Part shown: positions 43,251 to 51,048 of the stretch, piece after piece
How positions within the stretch are numbered: the stretch's first letter is position 1
Layout: every line of letters starts with the position of its first letter
From: an uncultured Opitutales bacterium
GTDB taxonomy: Bacteria > Verrucomicrobiota > Verrucomicrobiia > Opitutales > Intestinicryptomonadaceae
Assembly: GCA_900552245.1 (NCBI GenBank)
Contig: URYY01000002.1
Span: forward strand, 1 to 51,048
DNA length: 51,048 bases
Direction: 5' to 3'
Program-made: the position numbers and the translations under genes
The notes under the pieces: generated by a model
The model's database searches: none
What the model was told of the DNA's origin: nothing
The model's input: the letters and a program-made list of their open reading frames with translations, nothing else

Positions 43251-46200
43251 ATGCTTAGAGTAGGTATAGACGCAGGTTCGACAACTGTAAAGCTGGTGGC
43301 TATAGACGCTTCCGGAGCTTGTGTGTTTTCGGCCTACGAAAGGCACAATGCAAAAGCTATAGAGCTTTTAGTTAAATTTCTAAATAGTCTGCAAGAGCGC
43401 TTGGGAGATGTCGAAATTAGCCTTGAAATAACTGGTTCGGTAGGATTGGGAATTTCAAAGAAATTTGGCTTTGGATTCGTTCAGGAACTGCTTGCCGCGA
43501 CAAAGGCTGTTAAGCAGAAGTATCCGCAGACAAAATCGCTAATAGATATAGGCGGAGAAGATGCAAAAATAGTCTTTTTTGGAGATTCCGGCGGGGTAGA
43601 TTTAAGAATGAACGGAAATTGCGCCGGCGGAACTGGGGCTTTTATCGACCAAATGGCGCTCATATTGGGCACAGACGTAGATTCATTAAGCAAGCTTGCC
43701 TCTGAGCACGAGCGCATCTACCCCATAGCTTCGCGCTGCGGCGTTTTCTGCAAGACGGACATTCAAAATTTGATAGCTCAAAACGCAAGCAGACCCGACA
43801 TCGCAGCCTCAATTTTCCACGCAGTTGCAGTGCAGACAATTGTGGCACTTGCCCACGGCAGAGAGATAGATGCACCCGTATTATTTTGCGGGGGGCCGCT
43901 TACTTTTATACCGGCCTTGCGAGAGGCGTTTTTTGACTATCTTAAGCTAGGCAAAAAAGATGTCATAATACCGGAGGCGGGGGCGCTCTTGCCCGCTTGG
44001 GGGGCTGCGCTGTCGGCTAGCGGCAAGACTGTTAGAATCTCCGAGCTAATCGAAAATTTAAAGCGCGGCTTGTCGCAGAAGTCCGCAGTTAATACATCTC
44101 TAGAGCCGATTTTTAAAAGCGATAGCGACTATGCGATTTGGCTTGAAAAATTTGCCAAATATAAGATAGAGAAATCCGAGTTAAAGGCGGGTAAAAACGA
44201 CGTTTTCCTCGGTATTGATTCCGGTTCCACAACCACAAAAATTGTATTGCTAGACACTGATGGAAATCTGCTTTTTAGCTATTACTCCTCAAACGGCGGC
44301 AATTCCATTAAGTGCGTAGAGCGAGGGCTATTAAAATTAAAAGAGGAGTGCGACAGGCTTGGGGCAAGCTTAAATATCCTGGGGAGTTGCTCCACGGGCT
44401 ACGGAGAAGACCTTGTAAAAGCGGCCTTTCAACTCGATTGCGGGATAGTTGAAACTATGGCCCACTACATGGCTGCCAAGCACCTAAATCCGAAAGTCTC
44501 TTTCATTCTGGATATAGGCGGCCAGGATATGAAGGCAATATTTGTAAGAGACGGCATAGTTGAGCGCGTCGACATAAACGAGGCTTGCTCGTCGGGTTGC
44601 GGATCTTTTATCGAGACTTTTGCAAAGACCTTGGGCTATGGAGTAAGCGATTTTGCGAAGCTTGCCTGCCTTGCAAAAAATCCCTGCGATTTGGGTACAA
44701 GGTGCACGGTTTTTATGAATTCGAAAGTCAAGCAGGCTCTGAGCGAGGGCGCCGGCGTTGACGATATTGCGGCGGGCTTGGCATACTCGGTTGTAAAGAA
44801 CTGTCTGTACAAGGTTTTAAAATTAAAAGATGCGTCGGTTTTGGGGCGGCACTTGGTGGTGCAGGGCGGAACTATGAGAAACGATGCGATTGTTCGCGCC
44901 TTGGAGCTACTCACATCTTCCGAAGTTGCAAGGTGCGACATTCCCGAACTTATGGGGGCTTTGGGCTGCGCTTTGTACGCAAGGCAAAATTTCAATTCAT
45001 CAAAAACGCTAGACGAGATTCTGTCGAAGGCGGACTACGAGCTAAAGCTTCTGAATTGCGGCGGTTGCGAGAATAAGTGCGCGGTCTCGCGCTATAAATT
45101 TGCAAACGGCAAGATTTACTTTGCGGGCAACAGGTGCGAAAAAATTTTTACAAACGGCAAATCGGACGTTCATTCGGAAAATATTTACGATGTAAAAAAT
45201 GAGCTGCTGTTCAAGCGAACTTCTCAATCTGCGCACGGCCCTGTAATAGGAATCCCGCGCTGCCTAAATATGTATGAGGATTATCCATTCTGGCATGCGC
45301 TATTTACTTCTTGCGGAATGACGGTTGTTCTCTCAGGCCCGTCAAATATGGCCGAATACGAAAAGTGCGCAAGGCAGGTTATGTCCGACAACATATGCTT
45401 TCCGGCAAAGCTTGTGCATGCGCACATAGAGAATTTAGTTGAGCGCAAGGTTGACAGGATATTCCTGCCATATGTGGTTTTTGAGAAAAATAATGGTGGG
45501 CAAAATAGCTACAATTGTCCGATAGTTACGGCTTATTCAGAAGTTATAAAGGGCGTTGGGCATGGCGAAGTTAAGATAGACACTCCGCTTATATCCTTTA
45601 AAGATAGGTCTTTGCTATACAAGCAGTGCGAGCGCTATCTCACGGGGCTTGATGTTGAAAAGAAGACCATCAGGAAGGCCTTTGAAGCTGCCGAAAAAAG
45701 CCAGATGGAATACGTTCGCAACATAGTAAAGAGGAATCGCGATATATTTAAAAGCGCCATAGAAAATAATAGACCGCTTGTGCTCCTTGCCGGCAGACCC
45801 TACCATTCCGATGCATTAATTCAGCACAAGATTTCAAACGCCATAGCGAGTATGGGCGTCTATGTGATATCTGACGATATCGCGCGCTTTGAGGAGGCGG
45901 ACTTCAATGACGTCCACTTCTTAGCTCAGTGGGCGTATCCGAATAATATATTGAGAGCCGCAAAGTGGTGCGCAGGGCTTGAGCGCAATATTCCGTTTGT
46001 GCAGATGACATCGTTTGGATGCGGCCCAGACGCCTTTTTGCTCGACGAAGTGGCCGATGTCTTAGAGCGGGCCGGAAAGACCTTTACGCTTTTAAAGCTC
46101 GACGACATAAATAACATAGGGTCCATGAAGCTCAGGGTGAGGTCTCTGCTTGAGAGCTTAAAGTACGCCAATTCTAAGCGCAATAGAGCCTGTCGAGACT

Positions 46201-47429
46201 TTGTGACGAGTGCCCCATACGATGGCAAAAAATCGAGGCGCAAGCTTTTGGCGCCCTTCTTTACGCCGTTTATATCGCCGCTGCTGCCATCTATACTGGA
46301 GAGCGCTGGCTACGAATTGGAAATTTTGCCTATGAGCGACGAAATTTCCGGTGAATTTGGCTTGATGTACGCAAACAACGAGGTTTGCTATCCGGCAACG
46401 CTCATAGTTGGGGACATTGTAAAGGCGTTTAAAAGCGGCAGATACAAACCTGAAGATTTTGCAGTGGCTATAAGTCAGACGGGCGGGCAGTGCAGGGCTA
46501 GTAACTATGCGGCTCTAATAAAGAAGGCGCTCGTTGCAGCCGGATATTCCGACGTGCCCGTAGTTTCGCTTTCGTTTGGAGATGGTTTGGATAGCGGAGA
46601 ATCAAGGCTAAAAGTAAACTGGATAAAGCTCTTGCCTGTGGCGCTGAGAGCCGTGCTGTATAGCGACTGTATCGCAAAATTTTACTACGCAAGCGCCGTG
46701 CGCGAGAAGCGGAAAGGGCAGGCCGCCCACTTGCGCGACGAGTTCTTAGGGCGCGCAAAGACGCTAATTTTAAATCACCGCTCCGGAGAGCTCTTTGATA
46801 TATTAAAAGATGCAGCAAGGCAATTTAACGATATATGCGAAGATGTATCGAGAGCCAAAGTGGGAGTGGTTGGTGAAATATTTTTAAAATACAATCCATA
46901 CGCCCAGAGGGAAACTATAGATTGGCTTATATCTAAAAATATTGAGCCAGTCCCGTCGTGCCTGATAGATTTCTTTGTACAGTGCTTTGTGAATAGCAAG
47001 GTGAATGTCGGCAGTTTGCTGGAGCGCCGCAAGCTTTCCGATTTCTTGCTGCAGCTTTTGTACAAGATAGTTAAAAGCCAAATAGAAAAGGTTAACGCAA
47101 TAGCCTCCGAATTTAAATATTTTAGGCCTTTTGAGGACATATTTGAATCGGCACGCGAGGCTGAAAAAGTTGTATCTTTAAATTCTCAGTTTGGCGAGGG
47201 GTGGTTGTTGCCCGCTGAAATTATGAGTCTTGCGAAATCCGGAGTAAAGAATGTCGTAAGCTTACAGCCCTTCGGCTGCATAGCAAATCACATAGTGTCA
47301 AAGGGGATAGAAAGGCGCGTAAAAGCGCATTATCCCGATATGAACATATTGTCTTTGGATTTTGACGGCGGGGGTAGCGGCGGGAATATAACGAACACAC
47401 TTTTGCTTTTTGCCGACAATTTGAAATAG
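43251..47429 (+). CDS. Acyl-CoA dehydratase activase fusion (BadF/BcrA ATPases + DUF2229 + HgdB-like)
   Basis: This 1392-aa protein joins two activator ATPase domains of the HgdC/BadF type with a dehydratase-like part. Domain 1 (about 1-275) has GIDAGSTTVKL, DIGGEDAK, and NGNCAGGTGAF plus SRCGVFCKTD for the iron-sulfur cluster. Domain 2 (about 315-580) has GIDSGSTTTKI, DIGGQDMK, NEACSSGCGSF and GTRCTVFMNS. A cysteine cluster follows (CGGCENKC, GNRC), then the DUF2229 region (GIPRCLNMYEDYPFW) and a C-terminal HgdB-like region with QTGGQCRASNY. Such proteins deliver ATP-driven low-potential electrons, in 2-hydroxyacyl-CoA dehydration or double-cubane cluster chemistry. The substrate is unknown. 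It implies anaerobic life. Confidence 0.88.
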   Translation: MLRVGIDAGSTTVKLVAIDASGACVFSAYERHNAKAIELLVKFLNSLQERLGDVEISLEITGSVGLGISKKFGFGFVQELLAATKAVKQKYPQTKSLIDIGGEDAKIVFFGDSGGVDLRMNGNCAGGTGAFIDQMALILGTDVDSLSKLASEHERIYPIASRCGVFCKTDIQNLIAQNASRPDIAASIFHAVAVQTIVALAHGREIDAPVLFCGGPLTFIPALREAFFDYLKLGKKDVIIPEAGALLPAWGAALSASGKTVRISELIENLKRGLSQKSAVNTSLEPIFKSDSDYAIWLEKFAKYKIEKSELKAGKNDVFLGIDSGSTTTKIVLLDTDGNLLFSYYSSNGGNSIKCVERGLLKLKEECDRLGASLNILGSCSTGYGEDLVKAAFQLDCGIVETMAHYMAAKHLNPKVSFILDIGGQDMKAIFVRDGIVERVDINEACSSGCGSFIETFAKTLGYGVSDFAKLACLAKNPCDLGTRCTVFMNSKVKQALSEGAGVDDIAAGLAYSVVKNCLYKVLKLKDASVLGRHLVVQGGTMRNDAIVRALELLTSSEVARCDIPELMGALGCALYARQNFNSSKTLDEILSKADYELKLLNCGGCENKCAVSRYKFANGKIYFAGNRCEKIFTNGKSDVHSENIYDVKNELLFKRTSQSAHGPVIGIPRCLNMYEDYPFWHALFTSCGMTVVLSGPSNMAEYEKCARQVMSDNICFPAKLVHAHIENLVERKVDRIFLPYVVFEKNNGGQNSYNCPIVTAYSEVIKGVGHGEVKIDTPLISFKDRSLLYKQCERYLTGLDVEKKTIRKAFEAAEKSQMEYVRNIVKRNRDIFKSAIENNRPLVLLAGRPYHSDALIQHKISNAIASMGVYVISDDIARFEEADFNDVHFLAQWAYPNNILRAAKWCAGLERNIPFVQMTSFGCGPDAFLLDEVADVLERAGKTFTLLKLDDINNIGSMKLRVRSLLESLKYANSKRNRACRDFVTSAPYDGKKSRRKLLAPFFTPFISPLLPSILESAGYELEILPMSDEISGEFGLMYANNEVCYPATLIVGDIVKAFKSGRYKPEDFAVAISQTGGQCRASNYAALIKKALVAAGYSDVPVVSLSFGDGLDSGESRLKVNWIKLLPVALRAVLYSDCIAKFYYASAVREKRKGQAAHLRDEFLGRAKTLILNHRSGELFDILKDAARQFNDICEDVSRAKVGVVGEIFLKYNPYAQRETIDWLISKNIEPVPSCLIDFFVQCFVNSKVNVGSLLERRKLSDFLLQLLYKIVKSQIEKVNAIASEFKYFRPFEDIFESAREAEKVVSLNSQFGEGWLLPAEIMSLAKSGVKNVVSLQPFGCIANHIVSKGIERRVKAHYPDMNILSLDFDGGGSGGNITNTLLLFADNLK

Positions 47430-47734
47430 TATTTTTGCCGTTTGTTGAATATCGAGTTTAGCTTTTAAAGCTCGAGACTGCGAGACTTGCTAAATTGTCA
47501 GATTTGTCTAAGTGCTTTTTAGGTTTTAAGGACTTGATGGACTTAGCGAAAAACTGTTTGCTTAGCTTGTTTTTATCAACTAGGCACTGCAAGCTAGCTT
47601 AATTTGAAATTTGAGAGATAAAATTTAGCGTGTATGAATTTAGATAAATAGGTTTAGTTCTTAAAATTTGAAACGCTAATCCCCTTTAGTTTAAATAGCT
47701 TTTAAGTCGGGGAATTTTAATCGTTTTAGATAGC
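47430..47734. other. Intergenic region, no gene seen
   Basis: Between the activase and the pentapeptide gene (convergent) there is no supported ORF or RNA. The sequence is AT-rich. Confidence 0.5.
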
Positions 47735-47764
47735 AAACAAGCCCGCCATGCGGCGGACTTGTTT
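47735..47764. terminator. Hairpin between convergent genes, probable terminator
   Basis: AAACAAG-C-CCGCC (47735-47747) pairs with GGCGG-A-CTTGTTT (47752-47764) with one mismatch. The stem is strong, and the flanking T-run is moderate on the plus strand (GGGTTTTAAAT) and poor on the minus strand. Confidence 0.6.
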
Positions 47765-47806
47765 GGGTTTTAAATAGAGTTGAAAACTGTCTTATTTTAA
47801 TAAGAT

Positions 47807-49888
47807 TTAGTTTCTCTTTCCACGCCTAATGCTAATAAATAAAGCCAGAGCTCCGAATATTGCGGCGTATGCGGCGGGTTCCGGAACCTGAGAGATGTTT
47901 ATGATAAATTTATTATTATCTATGTTATAGTTCCAGTCGCCATTAAACTTTTCGCCGTTTAGGCTTAAGAATATGCTTTCGTCTTTTACAAAGTCGCCTA
48001 TCACCTCAAAGTTTCCGCCGTTTTCCCAGTCAAAGACCACGAATGAAACACTGTCGCTTGACCTAAAAGTATTATCTATATTTATTTCCAAAATTGCGCC
48101 ATTTTCAAATACCAAGCCGGAACCCGCCAAAATGCTAAAACTTGTCGAAGAAGAAGCATCGGTGTTTATACTTATGGTAGAACCTTGAGCAACGCTTAGA
48201 GTTGAATTATTGGTGATTTCAAAATCGGCACCACGCTCCAGAGTAAGAATTGCCCCACCTGAAATTGTCGAACTTGTGTCGAGCTTCGCAGAAATCATAT
48301 TTCCGCCAGAAACGGGCTCATACTTTCGAATTACTAAGCTATCTGAAGCCGAAGTCATCGAAAAGTTTTCAATTCTTCCGTCCGTCATTATGGTGTTTTG
48401 GTAGATGGGGTTACCACTTGTTGCTAACATTTGCGCCCCGCGCAAGTCTGAATTAGAGAAATTAACATTCGTTATGCGACTTGCCAAAAAACTTACATTT
48501 TGTAGATTTAAACCCGACAAATCCCAAGAGGATATGTTATTGTAATCAAAGCGTACACCTGATAAATCTCTATCTGTCGTATAACTTTTTGTTGAATACA
48601 GCATTTCTTTTGTAAAACCGTTTGCAACAGTCGAAGATAAATCAGCCCCATTAATTTTTGCGTTTGTAAAATTTGTAGTGGTATAATAAAACTTAGCTCC
48701 AAATAGGCACGCATTTGTAAAATCAGAACCAGCAAAATCCATATTAAGACTGGCATCTGTCAGATCTGCTCCAACAAAACTTGCATTTCTTGCAGTTATC
48801 GTGTCATCTGAGAAATAAGAAAAACTAACAGAGTTTAAATCGGCACCATCAAATATAGCTCCTTCTAAGTAAACACCACTAAAAACAACTCTCGTTAAAT
48901 TTGCATTTTTAAAGTTAACACCTCTCATATAAAAGTTGAACGAACTATGGTTATTAAAAGAAGAACCTTCTAAATTTTGTCCAGAAAAATCGGCGCAGCT
49001 AATGTCATAGTCAGTCCTATTATTAAGCATTGAGATACGAATTGCACCCAAATCTTTATTTTTATAACTTGCGGTGCTGTACAATTGTTCCAAACTTAAA
49101 TGATCAAGCTTTGCATCTTTTATTATAGCATTTGTAAAATCCGAATTGGATATGGATGAATTAAAAACCGCAGATGTGAGATTCGCATTTGTAAAATCCG
49201 AATTGGATATGGATGAACTAAAATTCGCAGATGTGAGATTCGCATTTGTAAAATCCGAATTGGATATGGGTGAACTTGAAAAATCCGCAGATGTAAGATT
49301 TTGATTGGAAAAATTCCAACCATCTATAGTTAGGTTAAGAAATCTTATCCCACTTAAATCTTTGTTTTTGTAGCTTGCCGTACTATACAACTGTGCTTTT
49401 GTAAGATACCTAGTAAATCTTGCACCTGTTATTATTGCGTTAGTTAAGTTTGAATTTTTGACGACAGATGCTAAATTCGCAGATGTGAGATTAAAATTAG
49501 AAAAATTTAAACCATCCAAATCACTCAGAAGAAGATCTACTTCTACTCCAGTTAAATCTTTGTTTTTGTAGCTTGCCGTACTATACAACTGCTCTTTCGT
49601 AAAACCATCAACCCAAGTAAAACTTGCACCTGTTATTACTGCATCAGTGAAGTTCGCAGATGTTAAATCCGCAGAGAAAAAATCCGCAGATGTGAGATTT
49701 GAATTTGTAAAGTTTGCACGTACTGCATTAGCATCCCTCCATGTTGAGTTTTTTAGCGAGAGGTTTGAAAAATCCCGACCGCTAACATTCCGGTCGTTAT
49801 AATTCTCATTGTCCGCAAAGAGCAAGGCTTGCGAAAATAGAATAGATACAATTGATATAAACAGGAGCTTATACATTTTAGCATTCAT
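47807..49888 (-). CDS. Pentapeptide-repeat surface protein with PEP-CTERM sorting signal
   Basis: The 693-aa protein has a signal peptide (about 1-25). A long region of pentapeptide repeats of the A(N/D)(L/F)xx kind (about 35-500, for example NANLTSANFSSS) forms a right-handed beta-helix. It is broken four times by a module LYSTASYKNKDL (101, 167, 269 and a diverged one near 434). A Ser/Thr/Gly-rich beta region follows (about 530-660). The end is a PEP-CTERM tag: VPEP at 668-671, a hydrophobic helix and the basic tail RRGKRN. Exosortase would cleave and anchor it at the surface. Its AT-rich sequence contains 57-bp direct repeats. Confidence 0.9.
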   Translation of the reverse strand: MNAKMYKLLFISIVSILFSQALLFADNENYNDRNVSGRDFSNLSLKNSTWRDANAVRANFTNSNLTSADFFSADLTSANFTDAVITGASFTWVDGFTKEQLYSTASYKNKDLTGVEVDLLLSDLDGLNFSNFNLTSANLASVVKNSNLTNAIITGARFTRYLTKAQLYSTASYKNKDLSGIRFLNLTIDGWNFSNQNLTSADFSSSPISNSDFTNANLTSANFSSSISNSDFTNANLTSAVFNSSISNSDFTNAIIKDAKLDHLSLEQLYSTASYKNKDLGAIRISMLNNRTDYDISCADFSGQNLEGSSFNNHSSFNFYMRGVNFKNANLTRVVFSGVYLEGAIFDGADLNSVSFSYFSDDTITARNASFVGADLTDASLNMDFAGSDFTNACLFGAKFYYTTTNFTNAKINGADLSSTVANGFTKEMLYSTKSYTTDRDLSGVRFDYNNISSWDLSGLNLQNVSFLASRITNVNFSNSDLRGAQMLATSGNPIYQNTIMTDGRIENFSMTSASDSLVIRKYEPVSGGNMISAKLDTSSTISGGAILTLERGADFEITNNSTLSVAQGSTISINTDASSSTSFSILAGSGLVFENGAILEINIDNTFRSSDSVSFVVFDWENGGNFEVIGDFVKDESIFLSLNGEKFNGDWNYNIDNNKFIINISQVPEPAAYAAIFGALALFISIRRGKRN
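49128..49298. repeat. Three 57-bp direct repeats inside the pentapeptide gene
   Basis: Units start at 49128, 49185 and 49242, each beginning GCATTTGTAAAATCCGAAT. They encode 19-residue blocks (ISNSDFTNANLTSANFSSS-like) at about residues 204-262. The first two are almost identical, which indicates recent expansion by slippage or unequal recombination. Confidence 0.9.
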
Positions 49889-49927
49889 AATAATATAACA
49901 TTGAAATTTATTTTTTCATTTTAAAAT

Positions 49928-50671
49928 TTAGATAATGCGCATTACTTCGTAATGCCAAGTTCTATTAGCATTAGTAGCGTAACGAATATATTGCACATTT
50001 GCATCACCTAATATTCTCCTCACATTATTAGGAACTACCGCATAGGAAATAATTACAAGCGGATTTGACATTCCACTATTAGAATATACCCTGGCAAAGC
50101 GCAAAAGATAAGTTCTAGCTAAAATCACAACTATGGGCTTTTTTGAATTAACTTTTAAATTAGAATCAATCTCATCTTTTAAATGATTGAAAGCAACGTT
50201 TGCATACGAATTCCAATGATTATTCGCGTAATCTCCTCGAGAATTTAACTTCGCTTTCACTCTTGGATCTGCCCGAGGACTGAAAGAGACATCATATTTG
50301 GGGATCTTAAAATCTGCCCTTACAATTCCCCAAGCAGTGGAGAGAATAAAAAGATTATTTCCATGATTGCGATAACATTGTTCGTATGGGCTTATTATAT
50401 TTCTACATCCGGCAGTGTATGCAAGGTAAGCAGGCGTAAGATTTGCATCTTGCTGTTTTTTAACTTCATCATAAATAGTATTTCCTGAAGGCAGAATATC
50501 AAAAGGACGCATATCATTTGGTTTTTGCGGATTTGCCACTATGTCTACACCAAAACATTGCTTGGCTCTACCTTGACTTTGGCAACATTGACAGAGTAAG
50601 TAAAAATCAGCCTTAAGAGTTACTGATGTCCCCTTTATCTTACATCCCAAATATTTAACAGTCTCCTCCAT
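49928..50671 (-). CDS. Unrecognised protein, weakly YaaA/DUF6884-like
   Basis: This 247-aa protein is not clearly assigned. A cysteine group at the start (CQCCQSQGRAKQC, about 27-39) may bind metal. The centre reads LFILSTAWGIVRADFKIPKYDVSFS, which resembles the LSAxYGLVxPDxxIxPYD motif of YaaA and DUF6884 proteins, a fold related to DNA glycosylases. IVVILARTYLLRF could be a core strand and helix. The gene is AT-rich, lies in an accessory region and is preceded by an inverted repeat shared with the next, divergent gene. Function is unknown; DNA or nucleotide chemistry is a guess. Confidence 0.5.
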   Translation of the reverse strand: MEETVKYLGCKIKGTSVTLKADFYLLCQCCQSQGRAKQCFGVDIVANPQKPNDMRPFDILPSGNTIYDEVKKQQDANLTPAYLAYTAGCRNIISPYEQCYRNHGNNLFILSTAWGIVRADFKIPKYDVSFSPRADPRVKAKLNSRGDYANNHWNSYANVAFNHLKDEIDSNLKVNSKKPIVVILARTYLLRFARVYSNSGMSNPLVIISYAVVPNNVRRILGDANVQYIRYATNANRTWHYEVMRII

Positions 50672-50689
50672 AATTTGTTATCAGAGTAG

Positions 50690-50704
50690 AGTATTAAGAA
50701 TACT
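50690..50704. promoter_or_regulatory. Operator-like inverted repeat, copy 1
   Basis: AGTATT-AAG-AATACT is a perfect 6-bp inverted repeat with a 3-nt spacer, 19 nt upstream of the minus-strand gene start at 50671. The same palindrome recurs at 50865 in front of the divergent plus-strand gene. Confidence 0.5.
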
Positions 50705-50862
50705 ATGACGCTAAAAGCTTGCGTAACGTTTTAATAAGCAAGTAGATAAGTCCTAAAGTATCGGCTTGTATTTTACAAATTAATGCAAGTTAAAAATTAA
50801 ATAATTTCACCAGCTAAGTATTTACTAAATATTTATAATTTTTTTGTGTTTGTAGCTTGACA

Positions 50863-50881
50863 ATAGTATTCTTAATACTAT
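50863..50881. promoter_or_regulatory. Operator-like inverted repeat, copy 2
   Basis: ATAGTATT-CTT-AATACTAT has 8-bp arms and overlaps the first bases of the ATG at 50880. A TTGACA (50857-50862) lies directly before it and a TATAAT at 50834-50839 further up. A protein bound here would block transcription or translation start. Confidence 0.5.
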
Positions 50882-51048
50882 GACAAAGCAAGAAATCGTA
50901 TCGGCAAGGGCCCTTTTAAGGGGAACTAATATTTCAATTTTAGATGCGGCAAGGCTCGTGAGAAACATCTTGGATTCTCTGCCAAAGTCGTCTAAGTTCC
51001 AAAGCTCAAAACTTGAGTTTTGCTCTAAAATCATAGACTGCGGAAAGC
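50880..51048 (+). CDS. N-terminal fragment of a rightward gene, cut by the window end
   Basis: From the ATG at 50880 the frame stays open for 56 codons to the window edge. It begins MTKQEIVSARALLRGTNIS and continues ILDAARLVRNILDSLPKSS. The helical, basic N-terminus resembles the start of some tyrosine recombinases or other DNA-binding proteins, but too little is present to name it. An opposite-strand ORF over the same bases (50825-51034) looks less protein-like. No Shine-Dalgarno sequence is seen; the inverted repeat covers that position. Confidence 0.45.
   Translation, partial: MTKQEIVSARALLRGTNISILDAARLVRNILDSLPKSSKFQSSKLEFCSKIIDCGK

Noticed and set aside
49128..49298. 57-bp repeats as a CRISPR-like array
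   Set aside because: The repeats are directly joined without spacers and lie in frame inside the pentapeptide gene.
50825..51034. 69-codon minus-strand ORF at the right end
   Set aside because: It covers the more protein-like plus-strand frame starting at 50880 and has no recognisable features.

Overview
The window looks like a chromosome segment of a Verrucomicrobiota bacterium, most likely an Opitutae/Opitutales-type, possibly host-associated lineage. This is inferred from gene content, not from a marker gene. The clues are a DUF1080 + Tat-exported Gfo/Idh/MocA + HEAT-repeat cluster, a PEP-CTERM sorted surface protein, GH92 and NagA glycan-use enzymes, and a Gram-negative style ArnC/formyltransferase pair. 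Coding density is high, genes are often coupled by 1-20 nt overlaps, and Shine-Dalgarno sequences are present before only some genes.

Layout. 1-3.1 kb: end of a DUF1080 protein, a Tat-signal oxidoreductase and an exported HEAT-repeat protein (+). 3.1-6.6 kb: a minus-strand operon, PfkB kinase > proA > AsmA-like membrane protein > purN. 6.7-10.1 kb: a secreted GH92 alpha-mannosidase (-) divergent from nagA (+). 10.2-13.5 kb: prs > argS > cobalamin adenosyltransferase (-). 13.8-19.0 kb: a six-gene operon making the nickel-pincer nucleotide cofactor and importing nickel (larC, larE, larB, fused larMN, larQ, larO), with no lactate racemase larA beside it. 19.4-22.6 kb: tRNA-Asn, an arnC/formyltransferase pair and a LysE exporter (-). 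22.9-24.7 kb: three tandem copies of an unrecognised small membrane protein. 25.0-34.8 kb: minus-strand housekeeping genes (LUD protein, nitrilase-like, DciA/DUF721, NUDIX, LysM, topB, class V aminotransferase, panD, tkt). 34.8-37.0 kb: dnaA with an AT-rich upstream region holding DnaA-box-like sites. 37.1-42.5 kb: Sel1 protein, ilvD (-), scpB and pheA (+). 42.5-43.2 kb: a gene-poor stretch with a candidate 45-aa ORF or small RNA ending in a strong terminator. 43.3-47.4 kb: a 1392-aa acyl-CoA dehydratase activase fusion. 47.8-51 kb: an AT-rich accessory end with a pentapeptide-repeat PEP-CTERM protein, a YaaA-like protein and the start of a rightward gene. Matching inverted repeats sit in front of the last two.

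How the genes work together. GH92, NagA, the Gfo/Idh and DUF1080 proteins and the sugar kinase point to growth on host or plant glycans. prs, purN, tkt, proA, ilvD, pheA and panD supply nucleotide, amino acid and pantothenate precursors. dnaA, dciA, scpB and topB are replication and chromosome-segregation functions. The nickel-cofactor operon is the most self-contained system. The least explained parts are the membrane-protein triplet, the 42.7 kb small transcript and the right-hand accessory edge.
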